Shown in pieces: positions 46,057 through 56,159 of a DNA stretch of 64,000 nucleotides (position 1 is the stretch's first letter; the number at the start of each line of letters is the position of its first letter). The position numbers and the translations under genes were made by a program. This DNA comes from Rhodoferax aquaticus (GTDB lineage: Bacteria; Pseudomonadota; Gammaproteobacteria; Burkholderiales; Burkholderiaceae_C): positions 4,092,001 to 4,156,000 of the forward strand of contig NZ_CP036282.1 of assembly GCF_006974105.1 (NCBI RefSeq). Direction: 5' to 3'. The notes beneath the pieces are model-generated. The model was given only the letters and a program-made list of their open reading frames with translations, was not told where the DNA came from and did not search any database.

Positions 46057-47577
46057 ATGGCCTCAACCATTAACACCAATGTCGCATCGTTGACTGCGCA
46101 ACGCAATTTGGGCGTGAACCAAGCCTCTTTGCAAACATCCATGCAAAGACTGTCCTCAGGCATGCGCATCAACAGCGCCAAGGACGACGCTGCTGGATTA
46201 GCCATCAGCGACCGCATGACCTCGCAAATCCGCGGGCTCACCCAAGCCGCGCGCAATGCCAACGATGGCATTTCGTTGGCGCAGGTGGCTGAAGGCGCCA
46301 TGGGCAGCGTGTCTGCCAACTTGCAGCGCATACGGGAACTGGCGGTGCAGTCTGCCAACGGCACCAACAGCTCTAGCGACCGCCAAGCGCTGCAAAAAGA
46401 AGTGGCGCAACTCAAAGAAGAAATCGCGCGGGTGGCGAATCAAACCGAGTTCAATGGCATCAAGCTTTTGGACGGAACCTACTCCACGCAGCTGTTTCAG
46501 GTGGGGCCCAACGCCAACCAAACCATTGGGGTGAGCGTGAGCAGTGCGCTGGCGACTGACATGGGAAACAATAAAGTAACCACGAGCACCACGGCACCCT
46601 GCATTGCCAGCGCATCGACGGCGCAGACAGGTCCCTTAACCGTTGCTGCGAATGTGACAGCCGCTGTGAATGGATTTGCAGGCCCTCAAATACTGACGGT
46701 AGCCGGCAATGGAACGGTAAACACCACAACCCTTGCAGCAGGATCAAGCGCCAAGACCATTGCAACAGCTATCAATGCGTTCACCGGCCAAAGCGGAGTC
46801 ACGGCAGTCCCTAGCAACACTGCAACCATATCGGGTATTTTGCAAACAGGACCGGTGCAGTTCGAGTTAATGGGCATGAATGCCACCCCCATCACCATTT
46901 CGGCGACAGTAAGCGCTACCACTGATTTAGCCTCCATCGCGCAGTCCATCAACAGCCAAACAGGGGTCACAGGCATCACCGCCGATGCAGACAAAGTGGG
47001 CAACTTGGTACTGAAGAACTCGACTGGCGACGATATCCGCATAGGCAATATCAGTACAGCACTGGGATTGACTGGCGCCACAATCAAGGGGGCAGATACT
47101 GCCACATCCCAAACCATACAAGTTGCGCCAAGTGCAACCGCTACGAGCGTCACAACGGTTGGCGGCAGCGTTAAATTCAATTCATCGACTGGCTTTTCTT
47201 TGGCTACCGATACCGCAGGAACGCTATTTGCAGCCGCAACCAATGGCAGCACCTTGTCCGCGGTATCAGCCATTGACATTGGCACGACCGACGGCGCCAC
47301 AGATGCCCTTTTGGTGGTCGATGCCGCTTTGTCTACCGTCAGCAGCAGCCGCGCGCAGCTCGGTGCGGTGCAAAACCGGTTTTTAACCACCATTGACAAC
47401 CTGAACACCACCAACGAGAACTTGGCAGCGTCGCGCTCGCGCATTCAAGACGCAGACTTCGCGCTGGAAACCGCCAACCTGTCTCGCACGCAAATCTTGC
47501 AGCAAGCAGGCACGGCGATGGTGGCCCAGGCCAACCAGTTGCCGCAAGGGGTGCTGGCACTGCTGCGCCAAGGCTAG
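46057..47577 (+). CDS. fliC: Flagellin (second copy)
   Basis: A 506-residue flagellin divergent from the first. [42 protein letters not shown] and the C-terminal [32 protein letters not shown] and [14 protein letters not shown] are conserved. The central domain (about 190-430) is unrelated in detail to the other flagellin. AGGAG is eight bases before the ATG at 46057. I could not find a convincing sigma-28 promoter upstream, so the two flagellins may be expressed at different levels or times. The central domain suggests antigenic or surface-chemistry variation. Confidence 0.95.
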   Translation: MASTINTNVASLTAQRNLGVNQASLQTSMQRLSSGMRINSAKDDAAGLAISDRMTSQIRGLTQAARNANDGISLAQVAEGAMGSVSANLQRIRELAVQSANGTNSSSDRQALQKEVAQLKEEIARVANQTEFNGIKLLDGTYSTQLFQVGPNANQTIGVSVSSALATDMGNNKVTTSTTAPCIASASTAQTGPLTVAANVTAAVNGFAGPQILTVAGNGTVNTTTLAAGSSAKTIATAINAFTGQSGVTAVPSNTATISGILQTGPVQFELMGMNATPITISATVSATTDLASIAQSINSQTGVTGITADADKVGNLVLKNSTGDDIRIGNISTALGLTGATIKGADTATSQTIQVAPSATATSVTTVGGSVKFNSSTGFSLATDTAGTLFAAATNGSTLSAVSAIDIGTTDGATDALLVVDAALSTVSSSRAQLGAVQNRFLTTIDNLNTTNENLAASRSRIQDADFALETANLSRTQILQQAGTAMVAQANQLPQGVLALLRQG

Positions 47578-47929
47578 GCCTTCGCCACGAGGCTTGGCGC
47601 CTTCGGTGCGATCTGTTCGCAGGCGAGACCATGCTCGCAGTGATCGATCAGTAGATATGTCTAAAGCTTGGAGGCTCCACAGCCGATAGCAAGATGAAAG
47701 CTTCTGCGCTGGCAAACCATTTGCCTGACACATAAGCCCAAAGAGCAGCGCACGCGGCTCACACTTTGACCTTGGTTTGATGCTGCTTGTAGGTGTTTTT
47801 CCTACAGGCTTTTGGCGTTGTGCTGACAGCCTGATTAGCCTATTTCTTATTCAGATTTTTGGTCCTCCCCAACAGAATTGACTTCAAGGCGATTCACCGA
47901 ATGGCCGATCAATCAACCAGGAGAGAACC
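47578..47929. other. Gene-free stretch before flhD
   Basis: This 352-base region separates flagellin from the master regulator genes and should contain the flhDC control region. A sigma-28-like element on the plus strand at 47662-47689 reads TAAAGCTT-N12-GCCGATAG, one base over the ideal spacer. TTGACT at about 47877 could be a sigma-70 -35, but no matching -10 is clear. No strong terminator follows the flagellin gene. Confidence 0.4.
47662..47689 (+). promoter_or_regulatory. Sigma-28-like element upstream of flhDC
   Basis: Seven of eight -35 and seven of eight -10 positions fit the FliA consensus, but the spacer is 12 instead of 11. If active it would let FliA feed back on the master regulator from about 240 bases upstream of flhD. 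The extra spacer base makes activity uncertain. Confidence 0.3.
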
Positions 47930-48256
47930 ATGAACGACGAGCAAGTTTTGAAGGAAATCCGCGAAGCCAACCTGACCTATTTGATGTTGGCCCAAAACCT
48001 GATTCGCAAAGACAAGCCAGAAGCATTGTTTCGCCTAGGCATGTCAGACGAGGCTGCTGACCTGATTGCCGCTTTGTCCACCGCGCAGATTCTCAAAATC
48101 TCCTCTTGCAATATGTTGCTGTGCCGCTTCCGCGTGGACGACGACACGGTGTGGAACTTGCTCACCAACCACTCGGTTAACAAAGTGGACAACGACGCAA
48201 CCACCAAGCTGCACGCCAGCATTTTGATGGCCGGCCGTTTTGCCGAAGCCATGTAA
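47930..48256 (+). CDS. flhD: Flagellar master regulator subunit FlhD
   Basis: A 108-residue protein matching FlhD: ILKEIREANLTYLMLAQNLI-like opening (LKEIREANLTYLMLAQNLI), EALFRLGMSDEAADLIAALSTAQILKIS and a LLCRFRVDD centre. FlhD joins FlhC in a D4C2 complex that activates class II flagellar promoters with sigma-70 RNA polymerase. AGGAGAG precedes the ATG. flhC follows 25 bases on. Confidence 0.95.
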   Translation: MNDEQVLKEIREANLTYLMLAQNLIRKDKPEALFRLGMSDEAADLIAALSTAQILKISSCNMLLCRFRVDDDTVWNLLTNHSVNKVDNDATTKLHASILMAGRFAEAM

Positions 48257-48281
48257 GCCCCCACACGATTAGGAGAACACC

Positions 48282-48818
48282 ATGGCCACCAAAAGCGTAT
48301 TGAACGATTCCAAGCAAGTAGAACGTGCGGTTGCACTCATCCAACTGGGTGCGCGCTTGCAAGTGCTGGAGAGCGAAACTGACTTGTCCTATGAGCGATT
48401 GCTGCGTTTGTACAAAGAGGTAGCGGGTCGCTCGCCTAGCAAGGGGCAACTGCCTTTCTCGACCGACTGGTTTCTGACATGGCAGCCCAACATCCATGCG
48501 TCGCTGTTCCAAAACACCTATGAGTACCTCACCAAGGTGAGCGCCATGGACGACATTGACGCCATCATGAAAGCCTACAAGCTGTACACAGAACAAATTG
48601 CAGCCTGCGGCGTCGAGCCCCTGTTGACCATCACCCGGGCATGGCGCTTGGTGAAGTTCATTGACAACAACATGCTGTCCATGACCAAATGCTCCAAGTG
48701 TGGTGGGCACTTCGTGAGCGAGGCCTACGAAAACTCCCGGCATTTTGAATGTGGCTTGTGCACTCCCCCCGCACGTGCAGGCAAGGGCGCTGCCCACGGT
48801 GGCATCTTGCTGCATTAA
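48282..48818 (+). CDS. flhC: Flagellar master regulator subunit FlhC
   Basis: A 178-residue FlhC. AVALIQLGARLQVLESETDLSYERLLRLYKEV, PFSTDWFLTWQPNIHASLF and the C-terminal zinc site (KCSKCGGHF and FECGLC, four cysteines) are all present. FlhC supplies the main DNA contact of the FlhD4C2 complex. AGGAG lies upstream of the ATG. The flhDC-motA order is typical of Burkholderiales. Confidence 0.96.
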   Translation: MATKSVLNDSKQVERAVALIQLGARLQVLESETDLSYERLLRLYKEVAGRSPSKGQLPFSTDWFLTWQPNIHASLFQNTYEYLTKVSAMDDIDAIMKAYKLYTEQIAACGVEPLLTITRAWRLVKFIDNNMLSMTKCSKCGGHFVSEAYENSRHFECGLCTPPARAGKGAAHGGILLH

Positions 48819-48883
48819 TGCTATGTTTTTGGTAGCTGCATGCGCAATATACAAAGGCGCATCCGCCTGTTTTTCAAAAATGT

Positions 48884-48910
48884 TTAAGCATTTCACCAGC
48901 ACGACGATAT
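48884..48910 (+). promoter_or_regulatory. Candidate sigma-28 promoter of motA-motB
   Basis: TTAAGCAT-N11-GACGATAT: five of eight -35 and six of eight -10 positions match the FliA consensus with correct spacing. It lies in the 164-base flhC-motA gap, about 70 bases before the motA ATG. It would make the stator genes late class, as in enteric bacteria, separately from flhDC. Confidence 0.5.
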
Positions 48911-48982
48911 GATAGATGCAGGGCTGGAAAAGCCAAGTTTATTCACCCCTGAAGCTCTTGGCTTCGCAACCACAATGCACCT

Positions 48983-49840
48983 ATGTTTGTAATCATTGGC
49001 TGGCTGGTTATTTTGGTTTGCGTGTTTGGTGTGTACATCTTTCACGGCGGCAACATCATGGTGATCCTGCATGCGCTGCCATTCGAAATGATCACCATTG
49101 GTGGTGCCACTATTGGCGCGTTTCTGGCCAACAACCAAATGAAGGTTGTAAAAGCAACGATCAAGGGCTTAGGGTCATGCTTTAAAGGCAGCATCTACAG
49201 CAAAGCCCGTTACATGGAGCTTTTGGCCTTGCTTTTCGATATCTTGCAGAAAGCCAGAAAAGAAGGGCTGATGGCCATTGAAAAAGACGTAGAAGACCCA
49301 CACTCTTCCGAAATTTTCAAAAAATACCCGGTCGTTGGGAGTGACCACCATGTGGTCGAGTTCATTACCGACTATCTGCGGATGATGGTGTCGGGCAATT
49401 TAAACGCGCACGAGATCGAGTCTTTGATGGACACCGAGATGGAGACACACCACAACGAAGCACACGCAGCCGTTGCTGCGATTCAGCGCGTAGCTGGCGG
49501 CTTGCCCGCATTCGGAATTGTGGCTGCCGTTCTTGGCGTCGTGAACACCATGGGATCGGTGGGGCAGCCCCCCGCGGTATTGGGCGGCATGATCGGATCT
49601 GCCTTGGTGGGTACTTTTCTAGGGATTTTGTTGGCCTACGCATTTGCTGAACCTTTGGCAGGGGTACTGGAACAAAAAGTGGAAGAAGGTAGCAAGGAGC
49701 TGCAGTGCATCAAAACCACCTTGTTGGCCAGCATGCAGGGCTACAACCCGTCCACCGCCATTGAGTTCGGGCGTAAGGTTTTGTTCTCCACTGAGCGCCC
49801 CACCTTCGCTGAGCTAGAAGCCCACGTCAAGAAGAAATAA
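48983..49840 (+). CDS. motA: Flagellar stator protein MotA
   Basis: A 285-residue inner-membrane protein with four predicted membrane helices: two near the N-terminus (FVIIGWLVILVCVFGVY, ITIGGATIGAFLANN) and two late (LPAFGIVAAVLGVVNTMG, GGMIGSALVGTFLGILLAYAFAEPLAG). The large cytoplasmic loop between them contacts FliG. MotA and MotB form the proton channel that powers rotation. motB follows 18 bases downstream. No clear ribosome site precedes the ATG. Confidence 0.96.
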   Translation: MFVIIGWLVILVCVFGVYIFHGGNIMVILHALPFEMITIGGATIGAFLANNQMKVVKATIKGLGSCFKGSIYSKARYMELLALLFDILQKARKEGLMAIEKDVEDPHSSEIFKKYPVVGSDHHVVEFITDYLRMMVSGNLNAHEIESLMDTEMETHHNEAHAAVAAIQRVAGGLPAFGIVAAVLGVVNTMGSVGQPPAVLGGMIGSALVGTFLGILLAYAFAEPLAGVLEQKVEEGSKELQCIKTTLLASMQGYNPSTAIEFGRKVLFSTERPTFAELEAHVKKK

Positions 49841-49858
49841 AGCCCGGACCTTATTGCC

Positions 49859-50803
49859 ATGGCAACGGACGCAAAGAAGCTACAGCCGATCATCATTAAG
49901 CGGGTCAAGAAGGGGGGGCACTCCGCGCATGGTGGTGCCTGGAAAATCGCTTACGCCGACTTTGTGACCGCCATGATGGCGTTCTTCTTGCTGATGTGGC
50001 TTTTGGGCAGTACGTCAGAAGGTGACAAAAAGGGCATCTCTGACTATTTTCAGTCTCCGCTCAAAGTGGCTTTGCAAGGCGGCTCCGGCGCTGGGGCCAG
50101 TAACAGCGTTATCAATGGCGGGGGAAATGACCTGACCCAATCAGCAGGCCAATCGCGCAGGGGAGACGGCGCTGACAACAAGGCCCGAAAAATGTCAGGC
50201 GATACCACCAAGGCAGACCTGGCACGCAAAGATGCGAGAACCTTGGCGGCTCTCAGCGAAAAGATTGCGGCCGCCATCTCCAGCAACCCCAAACTGTCTG
50301 AATTTTCTTCACAAATCAAGCTAGAGATCACGCCTGATGGCCTTCAGATTCAAATCGTAGATGACCAAAGACGTCCCATGTTTGACAGCGGTAGTGCGTC
50401 GGTCAAGAGCTATATGCGCGACATCTTGCGTGAAATTGGGGTAGCACTGCTCGAAGTGGACAACAAAATTAGCTTGGACGGCCATACGGACCAAACCACC
50501 TACAGCAACGCCGCGCGTGGCTATAGCAACTGGGAGCTCTCGGCGGACCGAGCCAACGCAACCCGCCGGGAGCTGGCTGCCGTGGGTATGGCCGATGACA
50601 AGTTAGTCAGAGTCGTGGGAATGGCATCGAGTTTGCCGCTGGAACCCGACAACCCCTTGAGTCCCAGCAACCGAAGAATTAGCATATTGGTATTGACCAA
50701 AGAAGCGGAGTTAAGGATGCTGGGGGGAAACCGTATCCCGCTAGATGCGGAGGTTGAAACCGAGAAGCCAATTGCCACCACAGGTGCAAAAACACAGCCC
50801 TAA
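49859..50803 (+). CDS. motB: Flagellar stator protein MotB
   Basis: A 314-residue protein with one membrane helix holding the proton-binding aspartate (WKIAYADFVTAMMAFFLLMW, Asp34). A flexible linker follows, then an OmpA-like peptidoglycan-binding domain (SLDGHTDQTTYS, WELSADRANATRREL, NRRISILVL). Standard MotB length and order. With MotA it anchors the stator to the wall and conducts protons. Confidence 0.96.
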   Translation: MATDAKKLQPIIIKRVKKGGHSAHGGAWKIAYADFVTAMMAFFLLMWLLGSTSEGDKKGISDYFQSPLKVALQGGSGAGASNSVINGGGNDLTQSAGQSRRGDGADNKARKMSGDTTKADLARKDARTLAALSEKIAAAISSNPKLSEFSSQIKLEITPDGLQIQIVDDQRRPMFDSGSASVKSYMRDILREIGVALLEVDNKISLDGHTDQTTYSNAARGYSNWELSADRANATRRELAAVGMADDKLVRVVGMASSLPLEPDNPLSPSNRRISILVLTKEAELRMLGGNRIPLDAEVETEKPIATTGAKTQP

Positions 50804-50863
50804 CCGATTGAAAATTCAGTCATACTTACACAAATACAAAAACCGCTAGCGAAAGAGTTATCC

Positions 50864-51253
50864 ATGTCCAAAGAACTGCGTTTTTTAATTGTTGACGACT
50901 TCTCCACGATGCGGCGAATTGTTCGCAATTTGCTCAAAGAAAGCGGATATACCGAAGCAGACGAAGCGGAAGACGGTGTCGCAGCGCTTCAAAAGCTCCA
51001 AAACAGCAGTTTTGACTTTGTAGTGAGCGATATCAACATGCCCAACATGAATGGGTTCCAGTTGCTGGCGGAAATCAAGAAAGACGACAAACTCAAGCAT
51101 ATCCCCGTACTGATGGTGACAGCGGAGGCGCGCAAAGAGGACATCGTTCTGGCAGCCCAGCAAGGTGCGGCAGGCTATATCGTCAAGCCATTTACCAAGG
51201 CCACGCTAGAAGACAAGGTCAACCACATCTTGACCAAAAACGGACTCAAGTAG
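50864..51253 (+). CDS. cheY: Chemotaxis response regulator CheY
   Basis: A 129-residue single-receiver protein: Asp11/Asp12 acidic pocket ([16 protein letters not shown]), phospho-acceptor Asp56 ([13 protein letters not shown]), Thr86 and Lys108 (YIVKPFT). This is CheY rather than an output regulator, because there is no effector domain. It binds the motor switch to control reversal. It sits between motB and flhB. cheZ, which often lies directly after cheY in proteobacteria, is not here. A terminator follows at 51334. Confidence 0.96.
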   Translation: MSKELRFLIVDDFSTMRRIVRNLLKESGYTEADEAEDGVAALQKLQNSSFDFVVSDINMPNMNGFQLLAEIKKDDKLKHIPVLMVTAEARKEDIVLAAQQGAAGYIVKPFTKATLEDKVNHILTKNGLK

Positions 51254-51333
51254 GTACTTCGCTTTTGTCGCCCCCAATGCGAGGGGTGTCTGCAGCTTGG
51301 ATTGAAATCACACCGAGCGCATAGAGGTCTAAG

Positions 51334-51371
51334 AACCCACCCGCCAACTGCGTAGGTGGGTTTTTTCTTTT
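51334..51371 (+). terminator. Intrinsic terminator after cheY
   Basis: AACCCACC and GGTGGGTT form an eight-base-pair stem with a 13-base loop, followed immediately by a T-run (TTTTTTC TTTTT). It ends the motAB-cheY transcript and isolates it from flhB 120 bases on. Confidence 0.85.
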
Positions 51372-51493
51372 TGAACCGCCACACACCTCTATCTAAACGC
51401 TAGCGCCAAATAGCCGGGACTTCCCGCCTCTTTTGGCACTTTAGTTTGCAAGGCCGCTCACGACAATGGTAGGAACTTTAGGGTCCCGCCATC

Positions 51494-52648
51494 ATGGAAT
51501 CAGGCAGTCAAGATCGCAATTTACCGGCGTCAGAGCGCAAGCTCAAAAAAGCGAAAGAAGACGGCCAGGTAAGTCGCTCGGAAGACCTGTCGCACTTGGC
51601 GGTGCTGGGTGCAGGCGCGGTCAGCGTCATGACCTTAGCGCCGGTTTTGTTTGATCGGTTCAAGGAGACCATTAGCCGGCATTTCTCGTTTGACGCCACC
51701 ACCGTCAAACAAGCGGGCAGCATGGTGACACGCCTGGGCGATGCGACCTTCATCGGGCTAGCTGGTTGTGTTGCCTTTGCAGTCATCATTTCTGCGGCAG
51801 CCATATGTGCGGCGGTGGGATCGGGCGGTTGGGTCAACAGCTTGAAGCCGCTCATGCCCGACTTTGGGCGACTCAACCCGCTCTCTGGCATCAAGAACCT
51901 CTTCACAAAAAAGAAGCTCATTTCCATCGCAAAGATGTGCTTGCTAACCAGCATACTTTTTGCGATAGCCACCATGTTTTTGACAAGCAACCTACAAACG
52001 GTGGCCGCCCTGGTGATGCAACCGTCCAGCGGGATCATCGCATTCCTTACCAAGTGGCTAACCTCCGGGATGGGCCTGATGCTACTTGTCATACTGCTCG
52101 CCGCCATGGTGGATGTGCCCTTGCAAATCTTCTTGCACAAAGATGAAATGAAGATGTCACACCAAGAGGTGAAGCAAGAAGGCAAAGAGTCTGACGGTAA
52201 CCCGCAGATGAAGGGCAAGATTCGCCAGCGGCAGAGAGACCTCGCCCAAAAAGGCAGTGTGAACGCAGTGCCCAAGGCGGATTTTGTCGTCATGAACCCC
52301 ACCCACTTTGCGGTGGCCATTCGGTATGACGAGAAAACAATGCAAGCGCCTCAAGTGATCTCTAAAGGTGCGGACTTGCTGGCCATGAAGATTCGCGATC
52401 TGGCCAAGCAGCACTCCATACCTGTGCTGCAGTCACCCATGCTTGCTCGGGCGCTGTACGCCAATGCGGAGCTCAACCAAGACATTCCTTCCGCGCTGTA
52501 CACCGCCGTGGCCCAGGTATTGGCCTACGTCTACAAACTGCGTGCGGCCATGCGTGGCGTGGGCCCTATGCCTGCCGACGTGCCCCAACCGTTTGTCCCG
52601 CCCGAACTGGACCCCCTTAGCAAGACCCTTGCGGCTGCCACACCATGA
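51494..52648 (+). CDS. flhB: Flagellar export switch protein FlhB
   Basis: A 384-residue protein with four membrane helices and a cytoplasmic domain holding the autocleavage site NPTH (Asn268-Pro269-Thr270-His271). The N-terminus (SERKLKKAKEDGQVSRSEDL) and the MSHQEVKQEGKESDGNPQMKGK linker are standard. Cleavage switches export from hook to filament substrates. Its stop overlaps the flhA ATG (ATGA). Confidence 0.97.
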   Translation: MESGSQDRNLPASERKLKKAKEDGQVSRSEDLSHLAVLGAGAVSVMTLAPVLFDRFKETISRHFSFDATTVKQAGSMVTRLGDATFIGLAGCVAFAVIISAAAICAAVGSGGWVNSLKPLMPDFGRLNPLSGIKNLFTKKKLISIAKMCLLTSILFAIATMFLTSNLQTVAALVMQPSSGIIAFLTKWLTSGMGLMLLVILLAAMVDVPLQIFLHKDEMKMSHQEVKQEGKESDGNPQMKGKIRQRQRDLAQKGSVNAVPKADFVVMNPTHFAVAIRYDEKTMQAPQVISKGADLLAMKIRDLAKQHSIPVLQSPMLARALYANAELNQDIPSALYTAVAQVLAYVYKLRAAMRGVGPMPADVPQPFVPPELDPLSKTLAAATP

Positions 52649-54726
52649 ACCCGCAACTCCAACAACTTCAAAATTGGTACCGCCGCAACGCGGACGTCAT
52701 CAAGGGCGCGGGTGCGCCCATGCTGGTGGTGATGATCTTGTCCATGATGGTCTTGCCACTGCCGCCCATCGTTTTGGATGCTTTTTTCACCCTCAACATT
52801 GCAGTCGCACTGATGGTGATGATGGTGGCGGCCTATATGGTCAGGCCGCTAGACTTTGCAGCATTCCCCTCTGTGTTGCTGCTCACCACCCTGATGCGTC
52901 TGTCGCTGAACGTCGCCTCGACTCGGGTGGTTTTGCTAGAAGGTCACACTGGCCCAGGTGCAGCTGGCGCTGTGATTGAGGCCTTTGGCCACTTCTTGAT
53001 TGGCGGCAATTTCGCAGTAGGTCTGATCGTGTTTGCCATTTTGGTGGTGATCAACTTTGTGGTGGTGACCAAGGGTGCTGAGCGTATTGCGGAGGTTTCT
53101 GCGCGTTTTACCTTGGACGCGATGCCCGGCAAGCAAATGGCCGTAGACGCCGATTTGAATGCGGGCCTTATTGACGAAAAAGAGGCCAAACGCAGGCGTG
53201 CCGAAGTAGGTGAAGAGGCCGAGTTCTTCGGCTCGATGGATGGCGCGTCCAAGTTTGTGCGCGGAGATGCAGTGGCCGGTATCCTGATCTTGCTGATCAA
53301 CATCTTCGGCGGTTTTGCCATTGGTGTGCTCCAGCATGACCTCACCGCCTCGCAGGCCGCCAACACTTATATCTTGCTGGCGGTCGGTGACGCGTTGGTT
53401 GCGCAAATTCCAGGTTTGCTCATCTCGGTCGCTGCCGCCATGGTGGTCTCTCGGGTGGGTAAAGACCAAGACATCGGTAAACAAATTGTGGGACAGATGT
53501 TCGCATCCCCCAAGGTCTTAGGCATTACAGCAGCCATCATGTTCATTCTGGGCATCATCCCGAACATGCCACACATGGTGTTTTTGAGCATATCTGCGGT
53601 GCTTGCCTATGGCGCGTGGTTGCTTGCCAACAAGCCACCTCCTGCGGATCCCCAAGCTGCGGCACCGGCACCTGTGAGCGATGGTGAGGCCTCGTGGGAC
53701 GACCTACAACCTGTGGACCAACTGGGCCTGGAGCTTGGCTACCGCCTGATTGCCTTGGTCGACAAAACACGCCAAGGCGACTTGCTGACACGCATCAAGG
53801 GCGTGCGGCGCAAGTTTGCCCAAGAGGTAGGCTTTCTGCCCCCTCCTGTGCATGTACGCGATAACTTGGAGCTTAAACCCAGTGCCTACCGCATCACCTT
53901 GCGCGGAGTGATCGTCGGCGAAGGCGAGGCCTTTCCCAATATGTACCTCGCCATCAACCCTGGTGGGATTACTACGCCTCTGATTGGCACCGCTACCACC
54001 GACCCAGCGTTTGGGCTTCCCGCGCACTGGATCGACGACATGCAAAAAGAAGCAGCGCAAATGGCCGGGTTTACGGTGGTTGATTCCGAGACTGTGATGG
54101 CCACCCATTTGTCACACTTGATGCAAGTACAGGCATCCAAGTTGTTAAGCAGAACTGAGACACAACAGCTTGTAGAACACGTAGCGAAGTTGGCGCCCAA
54201 ATTGATTGAAGAGGTAGTACCCAAAATGGTCTCCGTTGCTGTATTCCAGAAAGTCCTGCAGCTGCTGCTGGACGAGTCTGTGCACATCCGCGACATACGC
54301 ACCATCATTGAGTCCATTGCCGAACATGCCACAACCGTGAGCGACCCTGCCGAGCTGGCGCGTCGGGTGCGAGTGGCTTTGTCTCCCGCCATCGTGCAGC
54401 AAATCTATGGCCCTGTGAAAGAGCTCAACGTCATCGCAATTGACCCGGGCCTTGAGCGTTTGCTGGTCCAGGCTTTGGGCAACAACAATGGCCCCGCTTT
54501 GGACCCTGGCGTTGCAGACATGCTCACACGCACAGCGGCCGAAACCGCCATGAAACAAGAGGAGATTGGTGTCCCCGCCTGCTTATTGGTGCCAGACCAA
54601 ATTCGCAGTGCCATCTCCCGTCTAGTGCGGCGCGTGGCACCAAGGCTTCAGGTGCTCTCGCACAGTGAGATTCCAGAGACCCACACTATCCGTATCGGCC
54701 CCATTTTGAGAGGTGCAACATCATGA
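52645..54726 (+). CDS. flhA: Flagellar export gate protein FlhA
   Basis: A 693-residue export-gate subunit with an eight-helix N-terminal membrane half and a large cytoplasmic half. LLTTLMRLSLNVASTRVVLLEGH is the FHIPEP family signature; the cytoplasmic FHIPEP loop with charged RFTLDAMPGKQMAVDADLNAG follows. The C-terminal domain binds chaperone-substrate complexes such as FliS-flagellin and FliT-FliD. Stops and starts overlap with both flhB and flhF, indicating tight coupling. Confidence 0.97.
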   Translation: MNPQLQQLQNWYRRNADVIKGAGAPMLVVMILSMMVLPLPPIVLDAFFTLNIAVALMVMMVAAYMVRPLDFAAFPSVLLLTTLMRLSLNVASTRVVLLEGHTGPGAAGAVIEAFGHFLIGGNFAVGLIVFAILVVINFVVVTKGAERIAEVSARFTLDAMPGKQMAVDADLNAGLIDEKEAKRRRAEVGEEAEFFGSMDGASKFVRGDAVAGILILLINIFGGFAIGVLQHDLTASQAANTYILLAVGDALVAQIPGLLISVAAAMVVSRVGKDQDIGKQIVGQMFASPKVLGITAAIMFILGIIPNMPHMVFLSISAVLAYGAWLLANKPPPADPQAAAPAPVSDGEASWDDLQPVDQLGLELGYRLIALVDKTRQGDLLTRIKGVRRKFAQEVGFLPPPVHVRDNLELKPSAYRITLRGVIVGEGEAFPNMYLAINPGGITTPLIGTATTDPAFGLPAHWIDDMQKEAAQMAGFTVVDSETVMATHLSHLMQVQASKLLSRTETQQLVEHVAKLAPKLIEEVVPKMVSVAVFQKVLQLLLDESVHIRDIRTIIESIAEHATTVSDPAELARRVRVALSPAIVQQIYGPVKELNVIAIDPGLERLLVQALGNNNGPALDPGVADMLTRTAAETAMKQEEIGVPACLLVPDQIRSAISRLVRRVAPRLQVLSHSEIPETHTIRIGPILRGATS

Positions 54727-56159
54727 ACATCCAACGTTTTACCGCACCCACCTCGCGCGAGGCACTCGCAAAAGCCCGTCTCGTATTTGGAGAGGGCACT
54801 TTGATTCTGTTTAACCGCCCGACAGAAAACGGGGTCGAAGTCGTCGCCACCGCTGAAGAAACTCTGGAGGCACTCGACCGCGGGGAAGGGTTAGACGGGG
54901 GCAAAAAAATAAGCCTTGCGCGCAATGGCGCGCCGCCCACGTACCAGCAGGTGGCAAGCAAGGTAGAAGATGACGCCAGCCAGCTGTCCATGAGCACGCT
55001 GTCCTTTCAAGACTATGTGCGTGAACGCATGCTCAGAAAGCGCAGCGAGAGCGCGCCCGCCGAGCCCGTTGCGCCGATCAAGACCGTCAAAACAGTGGAG
55101 CGGCCTAGGGCTGCATCTGCCCACGGGTTTGAAATACTGGAATCACCACAGCAAGCAAAACCTGCTGCGCTCCGCAAAGTACCGACTCTGACCAACACAA
55201 CAACTGGTTTGCCCAAAGAGATCGTGACGGAACTGCACGCCATGAAGGAGCTGATTGAAGACAAGTTCAACACCTTGGCATGGTTGGGCCAGGCCCGCCA
55301 AAACCCCATTCAGTCCAACATGATGCTCAAACTCATACGGGCTGGTTACTCGCCTACGCTGGCACGAACGATCCTGGAACGCATGCCAGAAGAGATGGAT
55401 GCATCACAAACCGTGCGCTGGGTCATGGACGTGCTCGAACGCAATCTGCGCACCGACGCAGATGCGCCGGCCATTCAAGAAGAGGGCGGCATCTTCGCGC
55501 TGATTGGAGCCACCGGAGTTGGCAAGACAACCACCGCAGCCAAACTCGCAGGCATATGCGCGCGCACCAACGGACCCAGCAGCGTCGGTTTGATTACGCT
55601 AGACACTTACCGCATTGGAGCGCAAGAACAACTCCGGGCCTACGGAAAGATGCTCGGTGTGGTGGCGCACCTCGCGCATGACCGCGCCGCCTTGCAAGAC
55701 CTACTGGGACTGCTATCCAACAAGAAATTGGTGTTGATCGACACCACAGGCCTCGCACCACGCGACCCTCGCAAACGTGAAATGCTGGATCTGTTGGAGC
55801 TACCAGACATCAAGCGCCTACTGGTACTGAATGCTGGCGGTCATGGGGACACGCTAGAAGAAGTTGTTTCCGCATTCAAAACACCAGGCAGCCCCCAAGT
55901 TATCTTTTCGAAGATCGATGAAGCGGTCAAACTAGGGCCCGCCATTGACGCAGCCATTCGCCACCAGCTAACCGTGCGCGGCGTGACCACCGGGCAGCGG
56001 GTCCCTGAGGACTGGGAGCCTGCCAATGCCTCCAAGCTTGTGCGCGCCTCCATGCGCGCAGCTACCACCTCCGCCTTCGACCCCAAAATTGGAGATCTCA
56101 ATCTTTTCTTCAACCCTGCTGCGTACGCACCTGCCAGCAAGGGGGCATTTGATGCTTGA
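54723..56159 (+). CDS. flhF: Flagellar SRP-type GTPase FlhF
   Basis: A 478-residue protein with an N-terminal basic domain (NIQRFTAPTSREALAKARLVFGEGTLIL), an acidic/helical N region and a SRP-like GTPase domain. G1 is GATGVGKTTT (262-271), followed by DTYRIGAQEQL, the DTTGLAPRD G3 motif and LNAGGHGDTLEE. FlhF sets flagellar site and number in polar flagellates. ATGA overlaps flhA; the stop overlaps the flhG-like gene by eight bases. Confidence 0.95.
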   Translation: MNIQRFTAPTSREALAKARLVFGEGTLILFNRPTENGVEVVATAEETLEALDRGEGLDGGKKISLARNGAPPTYQQVASKVEDDASQLSMSTLSFQDYVRERMLRKRSESAPAEPVAPIKTVKTVERPRAASAHGFEILESPQQAKPAALRKVPTLTNTTTGLPKEIVTELHAMKELIEDKFNTLAWLGQARQNPIQSNMMLKLIRAGYSPTLARTILERMPEEMDASQTVRWVMDVLERNLRTDADAPAIQEEGGIFALIGATGVGKTTTAAKLAGICARTNGPSSVGLITLDTYRIGAQEQLRAYGKMLGVVAHLAHDRAALQDLLGLLSNKKLVLIDTTGLAPRDPRKREMLDLLELPDIKRLLVLNAGGHGDTLEEVVSAFKTPGSPQVIFSKIDEAVKLGPAIDAAIRHQLTVRGVTTGQRVPEDWEPANASKLVRASMRAATTSAFDPKIGDLNLFFNPAAYAPASKGAFDA

